NCBI GenBank assembly: GCA_024529925.1
Contig: JAFEUB010000736.1
Location: forward strand, 1,252,501 to 1,316,500
DNA: 64,000 nt
Direction: 5' to 3'
Source of the DNA: Ophthalmolycus amberensis
Lineage: Eukaryota > Chordata > Actinopteri > Perciformes > Zoarcidae
The translations under genes were made by a program, and so were the position numbers. Positions 25,366 through 44,144 of the stretch are shown in pieces (within the stretch, counting starts at the first letter, position 1; every line of letters begins with the position of its first letter). The notes under the pieces are model-generated. The model was not told the DNA's origin, did not search any database, and saw only the letters and a program-made list of their open reading frames with translations.

Positions 25366-26836
25366 GGCTGCACTGAAAAAGATAGAGGAGGATGTGCTGA
25401 GGAAATGTGGACTTGTCTTCAGGACATGTCAGTTGAATAATAATAATAAAGACGGTCACAGACTGATATTCTTAACTAATTAATGGCATTTGCCACTTAC
25501 ATAGGCAAGTGATCTTTTTCCTCCTGAAACACACAGTTATTTTTAAAATAACACAGCAAGATAAACAAGTACATTTACAAAACGGTCTTCTGTTCTCTCA
25601 CGTTTTACACTGGTCCTGCAATTACAGTCAAAACAGGTGCCACGCCTGTCCTGTACGTTTCAAAACCTAATATGCTCACCAAAGTCAACATTTGTACGAA
25701 TACATTTTATGCGAAACAAAATCTTAAACTTACCGGTGCGTTACCAGTTTGGTAGAAAATAAAATTCAACGGCGATTACAATGGAAATAGTACGTTTTGT
25801 ATTTTTCCGGATCGACGCTTAAAGCCACCAGGCAACACTGAAACCTGACACCTCGCCACCTGCTCTACCTGTCTGACGTTACCTGTCCTACAGTGTGACG
25901 ATGTTAGTGCATCTGTCCTTTTGTCAAAGAATTTAGTTGTAGACCAATAATTATTTATCAAGTAAATCAGCAAATGACTCACGAAAATGTTACTTTACTG
26001 CACACAAAATGATTATTTTTTCAGAATGCATTAATTATACACCTATTTATAAATACTGCAATACGTTATAATACACTTTACTTTACGAACAAGCCTCTGC
26101 AGGACTTATTTTTCTCTTATGGCCGTTTACCAAAAGACGGTCATTACGACCGGAAATGACGCAGGAGAGTGATAAAAAAAATAAAAGAGCGATAATTGTT
26201 ATTGTTAGCTTGTTAGCTAGCAGACGAACTGGTGAATGGAGATATGACAGAGTAATAACGTCTTATTACATGTGCACGATTAAGTTATTACAAACGTACA
26301 GTGGTATGTACCAATTTCTGCACAATATATCGGTAGCATGGGGATTATAGTGGTGTCTGAATGACGGAAAAGAACACTAAAGTGTACTGAAAGGATGGAA
26401 TCCTAATTTTATATTCGCAGCTAAATTCTTGCTAACGTTAAGTCGAGCTAACGTAGTACGAAGCTAACTCTGACGTTAACTCCCTTACGTAGAGTGAGCG
26501 CATCTGGCCGCTAATACAACCTAATACTGTACATACTTGTGCAACACATCAGTTTATACATGCATGACCAGAGAGGGTATCAAAATCATTAGCTAAGGTT
26601 TGCTGGATGTCTGGGCTTGGATAAAAAAGCACATAATGAAGGCTTATCGGTGAACTGCAACGTTACATTTTTTTCCCTTTTTTTTAATTTTTTTTTATTT
26701 TTATAAATGTGACCACAAGCACTATATTTAAGTTATTTGTACGATGCATTAGCGTGAAATATGCCAGCGAATTATTTTGCATTTCTTTAAAACTAGTAAC
26801 TAATCAAACGTTTTTTTCCATTGTCTGGGCTTTGAG
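25366..26836. promoter_or_regulatory. Shared upstream region of tmem238 (-) and ccdc106 (+)
   Basis: The two genes are divergent, separated by 1.47 kb, so this interval must hold both promoters and 5' leaders. An ETS-type site (GACCGGAAATGACGCA, about 26148-26163) and a YY1-like ATGGCCG (about 26119) lie near the middle. No TATA box stands out. First non-coding exon positions are not resolved. Confidence 0.45.
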
Positions 26837-28736
26837 ATGGAGGACGGAAACAGGACTGATGCTGCTTCCACATCCAAGAGCCACGCAGGCTCACTCCACC
26901 TGCAGAGTAAGCTTTTTAGAACTGCAAATAACATATGATTTCCAACCTGTAGGCATTCAATAAACACTATGCATGTTTCCTCCTGTTCAGCTCCCAAAAA
27001 TGAGGACGCCTATGAAATTTCCATCCCCTATGAAGAGAGCAACTTTGAGCAGCAGGGATTTTTCAATCAGAGTGATCCGAATTTTGAAGGTGAATGTTAG
27101 AACCAATACTCACATTTACCTGTTCAATAATTCTATTCTTCACACAAAGTTTTCCATTTCCCAAACAATCCTGCCTGTCCGTCTCAGAGTCGCCCCCGCC
27201 TGCTGGCTCGACTCATGTAAACAACTCATACATGGTGATCACCAACCTGCGAACCCAGCTACAGATCTCTCTGGAGAAAAACTCATGGCTGCAGAAAAGA
27301 ATTGAGGACTTGGAAGAGGAGAGGGACTTCCTCCGTTGCCAGCTGGACCGGTTCATCTTTTCCACAAAGAGCCAGGGACAGGAGCAGAGTCAGAGCCAGT
27401 ACAGTAATGGTGAGGACAGGGGACAGGTTTGAGATGATAACCTGTGCAGTAAGAATTTGAGTATAAGTTGATTAGAAACAAAACTTTTTGCAAAGCAAGT
27501 CTCTAAGGATGGAAAACAAATGTTTTACTATTTTTATTTGTCTCTCTGGAGGTTATGAATCGAGACGATTCAACTGGAGGGTAAGAAGAGAGGAAGATCG
27601 TCTCGTTGGTAAAAACAAAGATTTATGCACTTAACTCCTAAATTAAATACAGTTAAATATAGTTGTTGGTTCGATATACTTATTTATTCCATCTAAGATT
27701 GCAGATTCTCAACTGTTTGCCTTTCTTCTCTTCACAGACCAACAGAAGTCAGAGTCTCAGCATTTCCCCTCACGTCAGTTCATCCAACGAAGACCTGGTC
27801 CTCCAACAATGGTGCCTTCCAAAAACCATGTCTCCAATCCACTAACCAATCAGCTTGCCTCTATAAATGCTTTGTTCAACTCTACACAATCCCAGGCCCT
27901 GTTGCAAGGCCATAGCCATAGCACTTCCAATACCACAGCCAGCGGCAGCAGTGGCAACGGCAATAGTGCTACACGGTCATCCATGAATGAAATGAGTGGG
28001 CATAGCAACATAGGGCCAGGTAATATAAATGGCACAAAGCCATTACCGTAATTGATCTAATTATTGGGAGTGAAAATGTTTCCTGTGGCTTTTATCTTGT
28101 GGTTTTGCTGAGAATTTTTTGAATGTTCTCGTCAGGTTCACTTTCACTCTTGGGAGAATCTGATGAATACTTGGAGCAGGACGGCTACCTCGAGGAAGAG
28201 GAAATGATAACAGGGGAAGATTTACTGCAAGATACCATTCACAGCAACAGGCACCAATTGAAGAGAAGGCGGGTCTTCCGAGCCCCTAGAGAGCGGCAAA
28301 GAGGTAAGGGAGGGAGAGCAATCCTGCAACAATACTCCATATATAAGTTTCATTCGTTAACCGAAGACTGTCGTATATAACTGCTGTGGTTAACTCTCTT
28401 GTACATTCTTGGTCTTCAGTGAAAGATGCTGCTGGAGTGCTGTTCCGCTACAAGAAGATCCTGCTTACATACCAACGTCTGAAAAATATGTCGAAAGCCT
28501 TCCAAATCCACGGTGTGGACCGCAACACGGTGGCTTCCACCACACCCATTGCTGAGCTGCTACTAGTTGCCCCAGAAAAAGTGGCAGACGTGGGCGAGTT
28601 TGACCCATCCAAGGAGAAGCTGCTGGACTATGCCCGGCGCTGCTACGCTGCCCTGGATGAGGAGGCTCTTAGCCGGGTGCAGGCCCTGAAGAAGAATAAC
28701 CTGCTCCTGCCCATCTCCTACAGGTTTAGACACTGA
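26837..28736 (+). CDS. ccdc106: CCDC106, nuclear coiled-coil protein
   Basis: Six exons join in phase: 26837-26906, 26991-27089, 27188-27409, 27738-28019, 28136-28303 and 28420-28736, for 385 residues (about 280 in human). The N-terminus has DAYEISIPYEESNF, matching the family. The coiled coil reads LEKNSWLQKRIEDLEEERDF and CQLDRF. Next come a long Ser/Asn/Gly-rich stretch, an acidic patch (EYLEQDGYLEEEE), and a basic patch (KRRRVFRAPRERQR) that should act as a nuclear signal. The conserved C-terminal domain starts VKDAAGVLFRYKKIL and ends NLLLPISYRFRH. Human CCDC106 has been reported to bind p53 and promote its degradation. The start was chosen because it opens the first exon in phase with the conserved part; an additional upstream exon cannot be excluded. 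The extra length relative to human comes mainly from the exon at 27738. Confidence 0.9.
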
Positions 28737-28915
28737 GGAGAATGGGATTTGTTGGTGGTTAAATTCGGAGAGAAGAGGCGGTTTGGTTCTGATGCAGCAG
28801 GCGAGCTCACCCTTCGAGCACAGAGATGTCCAGAGGCATTAGGAGTTATTTTGCTCTCTCTGCGTCCTGGATATGGCCACAAGAACTATGGCTGAGATCC
28901 TTCGCTTTTCAAACA

Positions 28916-28921
28916 AATAAA
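28916..28921 (+). terminator. Poly(A) signal AATAAA, ccdc106
   Basis: AATAAA in CAAACAAATAAACATTTC, 180 bases after the ccdc106 stop. More distal signals are possible. Confidence 0.45.
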
Positions 28922-31000
28922 CATTTCACTTTTATTATCAATATGATGCTCACCATCGTTCCAGTTATATTGAGGAAATGGGAGTGCCTGCTGCATTCAG
29001 AAACAGAACAAACATGGTTCTCGATGTCTGTGTGATTCAGAATGTGTCTTTACTATTGAAATTGCTTTTCTTCAGTACCGGTACTTAAATGAGTGTAAAC
29101 CAACTTAGCTCATTCATTTTCTTTCCTGAACATCTGGACCAGCTTGTGGCTCGTAGTTCGTAGGAATTGATTATCTATCCTTTTAGTTCCTGACAATATA
29201 AACTATAAGCATAGCAATTTTTTGAGCTTTCACTCACAATGTCCGTGTGTTAAAATTATGCTGCACTCCATATGTTTTGTAGAATTATACTGTACTTTTA
29301 AGGGATTATCATCATTTCCTTTTGTTTATATTGCTATACCGGTATGTGTCTTTGTTGTATTATTTTTGACGTTGTCATTATATCCTCAACCATTTTCACT
29401 TGCCTTAATCACATTTTTGGGATTTCCTTGCGCTAGACATGGAACAGTTCTGGGCTACTTTCACTACCTAAATTAGAATCTTGAAGTCGTATTCAGCCTC
29501 TTTTGCTTTGTTCGGCTTCAAAGGAGAAGAGAAAGACACAGAGAAAAAGACACAGATACGACAGATCACAGTTTTTTAGTTAAAAATCAAAGAAACACAA
29601 ATATGTTTGTGGTATTGTATGTGTTTGACTCATTGTAATAATAACTGTTGGCCCTGGGCTCGGTTTGAACACTGCTGCATTACTCTGATGTTCCATTAAG
29701 GGTTGCACCAACCCTTTTTTAAATTATCTGTACTAAAATACAGTAAGTGTCTTCTAATGCTTCTGGTATTTAGACTCTTGCTGTCACACTTTTGTGACAA
29801 AAAATACCTTTTGTGAGACGGTGCAGAGCTTTTACTTAACTAGCTTTGTGTAACTTCTGGTTCTGTGAGAAAAACTTGAATCATTAATCACAAACAATTT
29901 TACAATCTGAGTTAAAGAATCAGCAAAAGCATCTATCTTACCAATACTCCATGACAAACTCATGTGAAAAGAGCTCCTTGATGGTCTGTAGTTTGTCGAG
30001 GTTTTGTCATAATTCATAATTTTCAAAGCGGCAGACATGTTGATTATATTGTACAATAATGCGTGGTGTTTGAATCGGTGCAGTGAAATTATGATATCTC
30101 TTATATTAAAATAGATTAGGTTACAGTGGAATTCAGTGACTCTTGGCTTAAATAGTCCTTTTTTTAAGTAAGCAGTTATGACAGTTATGCCATTTTCCCG
30201 ATCTGATTGTTTGTATGGCTAAAAAGCAAGCAGTGCAACTTCTAAGCAGACTTTGCCGAATCATACCAGGGTACAGTGTTTTCAAAAAATAATGATCTAT
30301 TTGTCATATTTGTACATCTGTATATTTATGTATGTTGACTGAAATGTGTATCTCACTGAAACAAGGCCTATCCTTCACCAAATGTATAAGTAAGACACAC
30401 ATTTCATTAAGGCATTTGATTCCTTCCAAAAATGTATTTATTAATCTGTAAAATCCAACATTACCCCTCACTGGTAAATGCTTATGATTGGGGAGTAAAG
30501 GGAGTAAAGTCTATTGGGAGGTGTGCCAGACGGGGGCTCTCCTTTAACCTCTGGCTTATTTCACATATAATCCCACGCATTACATATACATAAAATAATG
30601 TGCAAAAACGGATTTTATTCATTTTCCAAGCATCAAAAACTGGGCAACTATATTATGCAGTAAATGGTCTTTCACCCAAAAGGAAATCTTTCATTTGAGC
30701 ACTTTGTTTGTTAACTCTAGTTTACTTCATTAAACCTCAGGGGAAAATACTGAATATGATCATTATGGCATTAGGAGTTTGTGAATATCTTTAGTGAATA
30801 TTTTAATTATGTCTTGACTTTGATTTGTCAAGACTTGAAACTGGTGACCTGCCAAATAAAACAGTGATCCCACCTTAAACAGCATAGCTTTAGCAGACAA
30901 TAATGATACTTAACTCAACCATTTAAAGAATAAGGGAGGGGCACACGTGAAATTGACTTATTCTCCGAATGTATCCCAGCAGGATATAATGGTCTTCAGC
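28922..31000. other. Intergenic region ccdc106-u2af2
   Basis: About 2 kb of AT-rich DNA, possibly including a longer ccdc106 3' UTR. I recognise no exon, RNA gene or transposon. Confidence 0.55.
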
Positions 31001-31019
31001 GTCTTTTTTACTTAACATG

Positions 31020-31597
31020 ACCGGAAACTTGTCATTCATCAACTTCCGGTGTCACGGTACCTGGGAGACGGAGCAAAAAAAGCGGGCATACCGACATCGT
31101 TATTGTTTTCGCAAGTCTTCTAGCATTTAAAGGCGTATATAGTTAAATAACCGTACATTGTGGACCAGTGGTCGCCTGGGATTTGTTTTTGGCTTGGAAA
31201 AGAGTCTAATTCATTCGACTTTCGTACTCGCTAGCTAGCTAACTGGCTAACGATCCTCCACACTAGTGTCTGGAGCAGCAGGCCTGCAGGCCTGCTTTGC
31301 TAAGAGCTAGTGAGCTAACATTAGCAAGCTAACCCATGCGAGCACGTTTTGTTTCTCAACGATTCTCTCTGTTGCGTTGTAAATAAATACCACACCGCAG
31401 ATGCGTGTGCTGGTTAACGATTTTTGGCATTTCTGTCGTTAAGAAGGCTGCAAGTTGAAGCTAAACGCACTTGAGCTGTAACGTTACATCGGCGAGGCTC
31501 TTGTTTTTAAGTGTTGTGCACTTTGTTGCTAGCTTAAGCTAGCCACCGCCGACTGAACAACGCAGCCGCTGAAAGCGTAGCAGCCTTCGATTCGGAG
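31020..31597 (+). promoter_or_regulatory. u2af2: u2af2 promoter and 5' UTR
   Basis: An ETS-type site on each strand (GACCGGAAACT near 31019 and CAACTTCCGGTG, 31040-31051) is followed by GC-richer sequence with many GCTAGC/GCTAAC motifs. The region ends at the ATG at 31598. Paired ETS sites without a TATA box suit a housekeeping splicing-factor gene. The exact start site is not determinable. Confidence 0.5.
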
Positions 31598-38086
<6,489 letters not shown>

Positions 38087-39390
38087 AGGAGGCATGAAGA
38101 GCGGGTGGGGTGGGGGGAGGGAGGGAACATGTATTGTCCATTTTCAAATCGGCCCCCTGATTGATTTGGCAGAGCAACGTTTCAGGTAGATCTAAGAGAA
38201 TTAATCATTTGACAAATGGCTTTGATGTTATCTAATTAATCATTTGAGATCTATGGAAATGTCAGCAGTTAAAACAGTTTTTGGGAATTGGAGAAGAGTG
38301 GGGAGTGTTTATATTCAGTCCATAACGGAGGGGGCTAGGTTTGGGTGGTAATGGTGTAGCTGGGTGGGAGGGGAAGTCGATGATTTTTTGAGAAATGTGT
38401 GTAATAATAGGTTCAGGATGGGGTTAACAATTTTTATACTTTGTGAGACAGGGATGTCATTTTGGGTGGGAGGGGGGTACCACACTTTAAGGTTTGTATT
38501 TAAATGGAGGCAGCCTGTTTTAAGTACATTAGGAAGAAGTTGCAGGTCGGGAACTAACTGGACTGTTCTGATGGAGAAGAGGGATGGAAAAAAAAACAGG
38601 AGTGTTTATTTGTGAGAGGGAGATGTGGGGGGGAATGGAGAGGAGGATGAGGGCATTTTCATTTGACCATCTAATCTAGATACACAGTAGCTGTAACATT
38701 CGCTTCCGTTTTGCCGCCATCATTAGAACGGTGAGAACAGAGTCCTCATTTTTATTTTTTTATTTTCTGACGACTCATCTCAGCGTTCTTTCAATTTTTA
38801 TCAGACTACTGCCCCCCTCAGGACGATTGTCAGTGAACATGTTGTCTAATTGGACTATCTAAATGTCAACTGTAATTGTTCCAATGCTGTGTGTAGCTTC
38901 ACTGATTTGAGCTGTAATATCACCTTATATTCAGGCCGCAGAATAACATGAGCTGCTGAAAAAAACATTCTCCACTATACCATTTTGAGTTTCTTTTTCC
39001 TGTAATTTTTTTTGTCACACCCATCGTCTGTGCACGACTTTTAACAGGTGAGGTTGTTTGTCTCAGCAGTTCAGTCCTGATTTAATTAGAGAAAATACTA
39101 CAAAGAAAGATGGAGAGAGGCAAACATATTGGTCTTTACCAAAAAGCCTTAATGTTATTACATGTCAATTTGCTAGAGAAATAAATTTGGCTTGCCCCTC
39201 TACCAATGATGTCAGTACGTTTAATAAATGTCACTATCTTGTCCTGAAGCCTTGCATCACTAGTTTTCTTCTACCCTTGTGTCCCAGCAGATTTGGGGTG
39301 TAAGATGTGTTGGACCAGGTTGTTTTTTGTGTGTGTGCAACCTCTCACCTCTTTGATAAGACCAAATAAACACATGACTATTACCCTTGA
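38087..39390 (+). other. u2af2: 3' UTR of u2af2
   Basis: G-rich sequence after the stop (several GGGTGGGAGG-like runs between 38100 and 38640) becomes AT-rich and reaches an AATAAA at 39365. No other coding exon is seen. Length about 1.3 kb if that signal is used. Confidence 0.55.
39365..39370 (+). terminator. u2af2: Poly(A) signal AATAAA, u2af2
   Basis: AATAAA within AGACCAAATAAACACATG, about 1.28 kb after the stop codon, the clearest hexamer on this strand downstream of u2af2. Confidence 0.5.
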
Positions 39391-40761
39391 CTCATGTTGT
39401 ACTGCAGGGTGAAACCAAAACCACACAACTTCTCTCTGTCCTGTCAACTTCCAGTATGATTTGTATTGAAGACAAACTAGAGAATTTGATGGCAGATGGC
39501 TTGTGCACACTAAATTATTCAAACGAATACCGTGATGGCTCGTTGTCTTCTATGCTATACCTAACTAAATTTAAACAGACAAAATTTCACATTTTAGTGA
39601 TTTGCTTTCCTGATTTTATTATGTTGCTGAAAGGGGGTTTCCACCAAATCTAAGAGGTCTGTATGTATTTGCACAAAATCAGTTTTTCTCATCTCCCTCA
39701 TCTTCTAACCTTAAATCTCTGAGGACCACATGTTCACACTGTACAGGCCTGAGACTGCTTTTTGTTTGGGTTGCTGAAGAAAGATTGTCAGTGACAACTT
39801 ATGAAATGTTACTCCTTACTTTCTGAAATCTGCTTTCTCAGTGTCACTGTCATTTAATTTCTTTCCTCTCTGGAAAAATGTGATTTCTTAAATGATTTAA
39901 AACTCTAAAAAAAAAACACATCTAGTTTATAAAAAGCAAAAAACCATTTGTCCAATTTGTTTTCAAATGTTGATTAAAAACTGAATTTACATGATGATTT
40001 TCTTCTCTATGCTTCTCTTATGCACGCCAGCATCCACCGACCAGGCTGCAGCACATCTTTTTATAACCAGTGAGTGATAACATTGCAGAGTGGTGCTATG
40101 TCCAGACAGTTTAAGGATATGTCCAAACGATGGAGTGATTTCAGTCACAAAAAGTAGCTTTTTGCCTTTTTTTTCCCCTTTTTTAAGAAAAATGTAATCT
40201 ATTTATTATCATACTGCAACATAGTATGGGTGATTATGTTTTACACAACTCCTCATATCCTTTCAGCTGTTTGCTTTTATATTTCTCATGGTTCCTCTAT
40301 CCAGAAAAATAGTGAGTTAGAGTTACGTCATTTGCATACCTGGAAAAGTATGAATAAAATATGTTTCCACCCTATTTCCCCATCTCTACTTTCCCAAATA
40401 TGAGATTCAGAGTTTCTAAAAACAAATATATAATAAATGCAGAATATATTTCATGTCTTTTGGAGCAGGCAGCTGGCACAGCCAAAAGTTTCCAGAGGAC
40501 TGCCTTGGTGATAATCCTAAATTGAAAAAGAAAGCTAAATGCAAACTGTAAATTACCAAGGCGCCAATGGTAATGTGAAAAAGTCTTAGTATAGTGTGTT
40601 GTAAAGACGCCATAGTATAATTTGTCAAAAAAGCGATCCTAAAAATTCATTGAGGCTAAACGATTTTGCTGCCAAAGTAAAAGTAGTAGTAGTACTTTGA
40701 TCCCCAGGTTGAAAAATAACATTTTAACTTTAATTTTTGTGCACGTTTGTTGTAATACTAA

Positions 40762-40950
40762 TTCTGGCCAGAAGAGGCTTGAAGCTCCTCTGCCTCATGT
40801 TCTAACTAAAACTAACAGAATTTCTTCCAGGAGAGTTTAAACACAAGGTGCATACATTATTGTGATTTAGCAAGTTGTGTCAATAAAAACTCACCTGGAA
40901 GTGTTTAGAACATGAGGTGGAGGAGTACTTCAGCCTCTTGTGGCCAAAAT
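40762..40950. mobile_element. Foldback MITE-like element with imperfect inverted arms
   Basis: The left arm (40762-40805: TTCTGGCCAGAAGAGGCTTG, then CTCCTCTGCCTCATGTTCTAA) is the imperfect reverse complement of the right arm (40905-40950: TTAGAACATGAGGTGGAGGA, then CAGCCTCTTGTGGCCAAAA). Further inside, CTTCCAGGAGAG pairs with CTCACCTGGAAG. The spacer is about 100 bases. This layout suits a short non-autonomous DNA transposon. A target duplication is not obvious. Confidence 0.65.
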
Positions 40951-41064
40951 GAGTCATACAAAAATAACATAAATTTACCTGCTAAAAATTATAATATATA
41001 GTAATTGAAAGTAATAAAGTAATAAAGTAAAATTGCTAAGGAGGTAGAAGAGATGAAAAATACA

Positions 41065-41255
41065 ATTAAATTGGATCAACCTAAAAAAATGTAATTGAGC
41101 CAACTTAAACATTTTTTTTAAATTGAACTGACTAAAAAATAAATTGAATTCAAAAAAATACATTGAATCAACTTAAACAATTTTATTGGATCAATTAAAA
41201 AATGAATTTGAATCAACTTAAAAAAATGTATTGAATCAACTTAAAAGAATTTGAT
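41065..41255 (+). repeat. Degenerate AT-rich tandem repeat
   Basis: At least seven imperfect copies of a unit of about 20-27 bases with core TTGAATCAACTTAAAAAA occur between 41065 and 41255. Variants include GGATCAACCTAAAA, GAGCCAACTTAAAC and GGATCAATTAAAA. Neighbouring copies differ at several positions, so the array is old. Confidence 0.75.
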
Positions 41256-42366
41256 TCGCCACAATCTAGGTAATTGATGTATTTGATATCATAGGTTTAA
41301 ATCGTTTATGATTGTTAAACACAGACCTTATTTCCCTCATCTAACAAAAAACCCATATCAAAAAAACATTGACTTTGAGACGAGGGAAATACAAAACTGC
41401 TCAACACGTTTCCGCATTTGAGGACTCATTGCACTCTATTGCATCCTGTCTGCAGAGGTGTCTCAGAGAAATGATTTGAAAGCATACTGAGCATCCTGAA
41501 ATAAGAGTTGGAATGTCACTATATTAGGGATCAATTTCAAACAATTATATTCAATCTGAAATTGGGCAATGCAAAGCAGGCTACATTTCTGGTGGCACTA
41601 ATCTCAGCCCATACAAGGGTTTTTCAGTTTGTGACTAGACCTGTAGACCATCCCTTTTATCTAAAGCATGTTGCCCTCCTATGGAAACATTACATTGAAA
41701 CATGTTGCTACTACGTGATAGGTGTACCCCCATAAAGAGGATGCCCAGTGTACAGCGCTTCCCACCATAGGAGCAACAGATTATTATTGTTCAGGGAGAA
41801 ATGTTGAGGGTTAGCATTAAACCTACAACCTACATACAAATCTATGTTGACAAATATAATGCACAGCCTGTAATTAAACCTCTCAATATTACGAGTTCAC
41901 ACGTTTAACCAACTTCAAGCTAGATGAGCTTGCTGTTATCAGACTCATAACACCTTGTCTGCAAGTGTGCATCAATAGCAAAGTTACCTAGCATCGTTGC
42001 GTTTGCCGTTATCGTAACATAACACTACCTCAGCAAGTCCTCGGTTCGTAGCCACAATCGGCTGGCAGTTACCGTTCTTTACCGTGAATCATTTGAGATC
42101 ACTTTGGCAGCAAAAGGAACTAACGTTGTTGACAATCTTCACACAAAATGTTTTGCTAAACTTAGCTCAAGCTGAGTGAAAACGTGATATCAAATGAATA
42201 TCACAATCCTGATAATATGATGACTGACGTTTAGCCCCACGTATATACACACTGATATTGAACTGGGTTAAAAATAACTTGAACTTGAGGAAAACATTCA
42301 GCTACGCTCCAGGTGCGCACGCATGTACGACAAAAAGTGGTGTGACGTAATACGCATGCGTACTAC

Positions 42367-42421
42367 CAGTGGCGGCTGGTCCATAGAGGGCCATGGGGCA
42401 TGGCCCCACCATTAGCCACAC

Positions 42422-42452
<31 letters not shown>

Positions 42453-44136
42453 ATAATAATCATAAATTATACAAATTGTCAATATTTGTGTTTTTGAACT
42501 ATGGAATGTACCCAGTAATGTGTGTAAAATATGATATCTGCGCAAAATATATGCTTTTCCTGCTCGTCCTCTCCCCCTGTCTGTGTGCACGACACTGAGA
42601 ACGCGCAGCTCAGGGGCCAAATCGTTTTGGCCCAAAGGAGACGGGTCTATGAAGCAGTTTAGCCAATTGCTGATTCAAGATATAAATGAGTGACATACAA
42701 TTTAGCCAATCAGCGCCCTGAAATAGATTCAGCTTGGGGCCAGAACGATCAGGCCCCGCTCGCTGCGCGTTCTCGTCAGGGCTAGTCTCGCGAGAAACGC
42801 CATTTTAACGACATGACAATGGCGAGTGCGAGCAGTAACGCTACTCTTCCAAGACTCAATCCTAACTCTGTAAAATCTCTCCTCCAAGACCCGTTTGAGA
42901 GGAGAACTTTGGCGGAGAAACTACAGGTAAAAGAACTGGGTCCAGAACAACCTGACATCACAATAACACAGCAGACTGGCGTGAAAGGGAAGCAGCACAC
43001 GCGACACTTCTCCAGTGACTGGTACACCAAGAAAGTTTGGCTAGCTGGATGCAGTCGTGCTAATGCCGTATTTTGCTTTCCATGCTTGCTTTTTAAAACA
43101 ACGGGGGCAGAATCAGCATGGACAGTTACGGGAGTGAGGGACTTGAGCACCTGTCTGAAAAAATAAGAAGACATGAGAACACCAGGACGCACATGGATAA
43201 CTCCGTCAAGCTAGCCATATTGGGCAAAGTGAACATCGCAACTCAGCTGGACGACGGACACAGGGTTGCAGTGAGGAAACACAATGAGGAGGTGGATAAA
43301 AACCGGCACATTCTATCCAAAATAATTGATTGTGTCAAGTTTTGTGGGGCTTTTGAGTTGGCTTTGCGTGGGCATGACGAGACTGACTCCTCTGACAACC
43401 CTGGCGTGTTCAAGGGACTGGTGGATTTTGTTGCGTCCCTCGACGGTGTGCTGGAGGAGCACCTTAAGACAGCTAGCGTGTTTAAAGGCACGTCAAAGAC
43501 GGTACAAAACGAGCTGTTGGACTGCATGCTGTCGGTTGTGAAGGAGTACATTCTGGAGGAAGTAAAGAACGCTGATTTTATCGCCATACAAGCAGACGAG
43601 ACGACGGACATTTCCACCCACTCGATGCTAACGGTAACGTACGAGAGCGTTTTAATGCTCTGGCTATGCTCTCCATGGAGAAGGAACTTGTCGGGGACAT
43701 GCCTGACTTCAATAAGAAGGTCATTGAGAGGTTTGCCACTCAGAAGAGCAAAGTTCCTTTACAAATAACTGTCATAAAAACATGCAGGTTTCCTCACCGC
43801 ACTGATTGGGTGTTTCTCCAACAAACAAGGTTCATAGGGGCATCTTAAAATATACTTGTTCTATTCGACTATATATGATATTTATATTTTATTATAATAT
43901 ATTCATGATATTTATATTGTATATTTATGATTATATGGTATTTATATATCATATTATACTGAATATTATTATTATATGATATATATATCTCAGTGTTGGA
44001 ATAAATGATAACAATGTAACTACAAAGTACTAATGCGTTTTTGATACCTTTTTTTTTTTTTTTTGCATTGAATTATACTATTTGCTGAAATTGATTGGAT
44101 GGCCCCACCCAAAAAAAAATCCACCAGCCGCCACTG
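42367..44136 (+). mobile_element. hAT-superfamily DNA transposon, internally deleted, with intact ends
   Basis: The element begins CAGTGGCGGCTGGT and ends with its exact complement ACCAGCCGCCACTG, a 14-bp perfect inverted repeat. It is flanked on both sides by the same 8 bases, CGTACTAC (42359-42366 and 44137-44144), the duplication size made by hAT transposases. The total is 1,770 bp. It contains a 5' poly(A) run (42421-42450), the start of a transposase frame from 42813, and a short C-terminal piece. It lies between u2af2 and cacng6, outside both genes. The clean target duplication and matching ends suggest a fairly recent insertion. Confidence 0.92.
42813..43848 (+). pseudogene. Broken hAT transposase (ZMYM1-like / DUF4371 type)
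   Basis: From an ATG at 42813 the frame reads about 117 residues with the TTF/zinc-finger-like part (HFSSDWYTKKVWLAG, VFCFPCLLFK). A frameshift near 43130 moves the reading to a second frame carrying the transposase body: LSEKIRRHENTRTHMDNSVK, RHILSKIIDCVKFCG, ALRGHDETDSSDNPG and QADETTDIS. At about 43630 most of the catalytic core is missing: the sequence jumps to a C-terminal-type segment (NALAMLSMEKELVGDMPDF). The missing core and the frameshift mean it cannot encode an active enzyme. Any movement would need a full-length relative elsewhere. Confidence 0.85.
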
Positions 44137-44144
44137 CGTACTAC

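Larger units (their letters stand above)
39391..42358. other. Intergenic DNA left of the hAT insertion
   Basis: No gene is recognised. The stretch holds the foldback element at 40762-40950 and the AT-rich tandem repeat at 41065-41255, listed separately. The rest is plain AT-rich sequence. Confidence 0.6.

Noticed and set aside
27552..27580. A possible mini-exon in ccdc106 between 27409 and 27738.
   Set aside because: Its 29-nt length breaks the phase needed at both neighbours; direct joining of 27409 to 27738 keeps frame.
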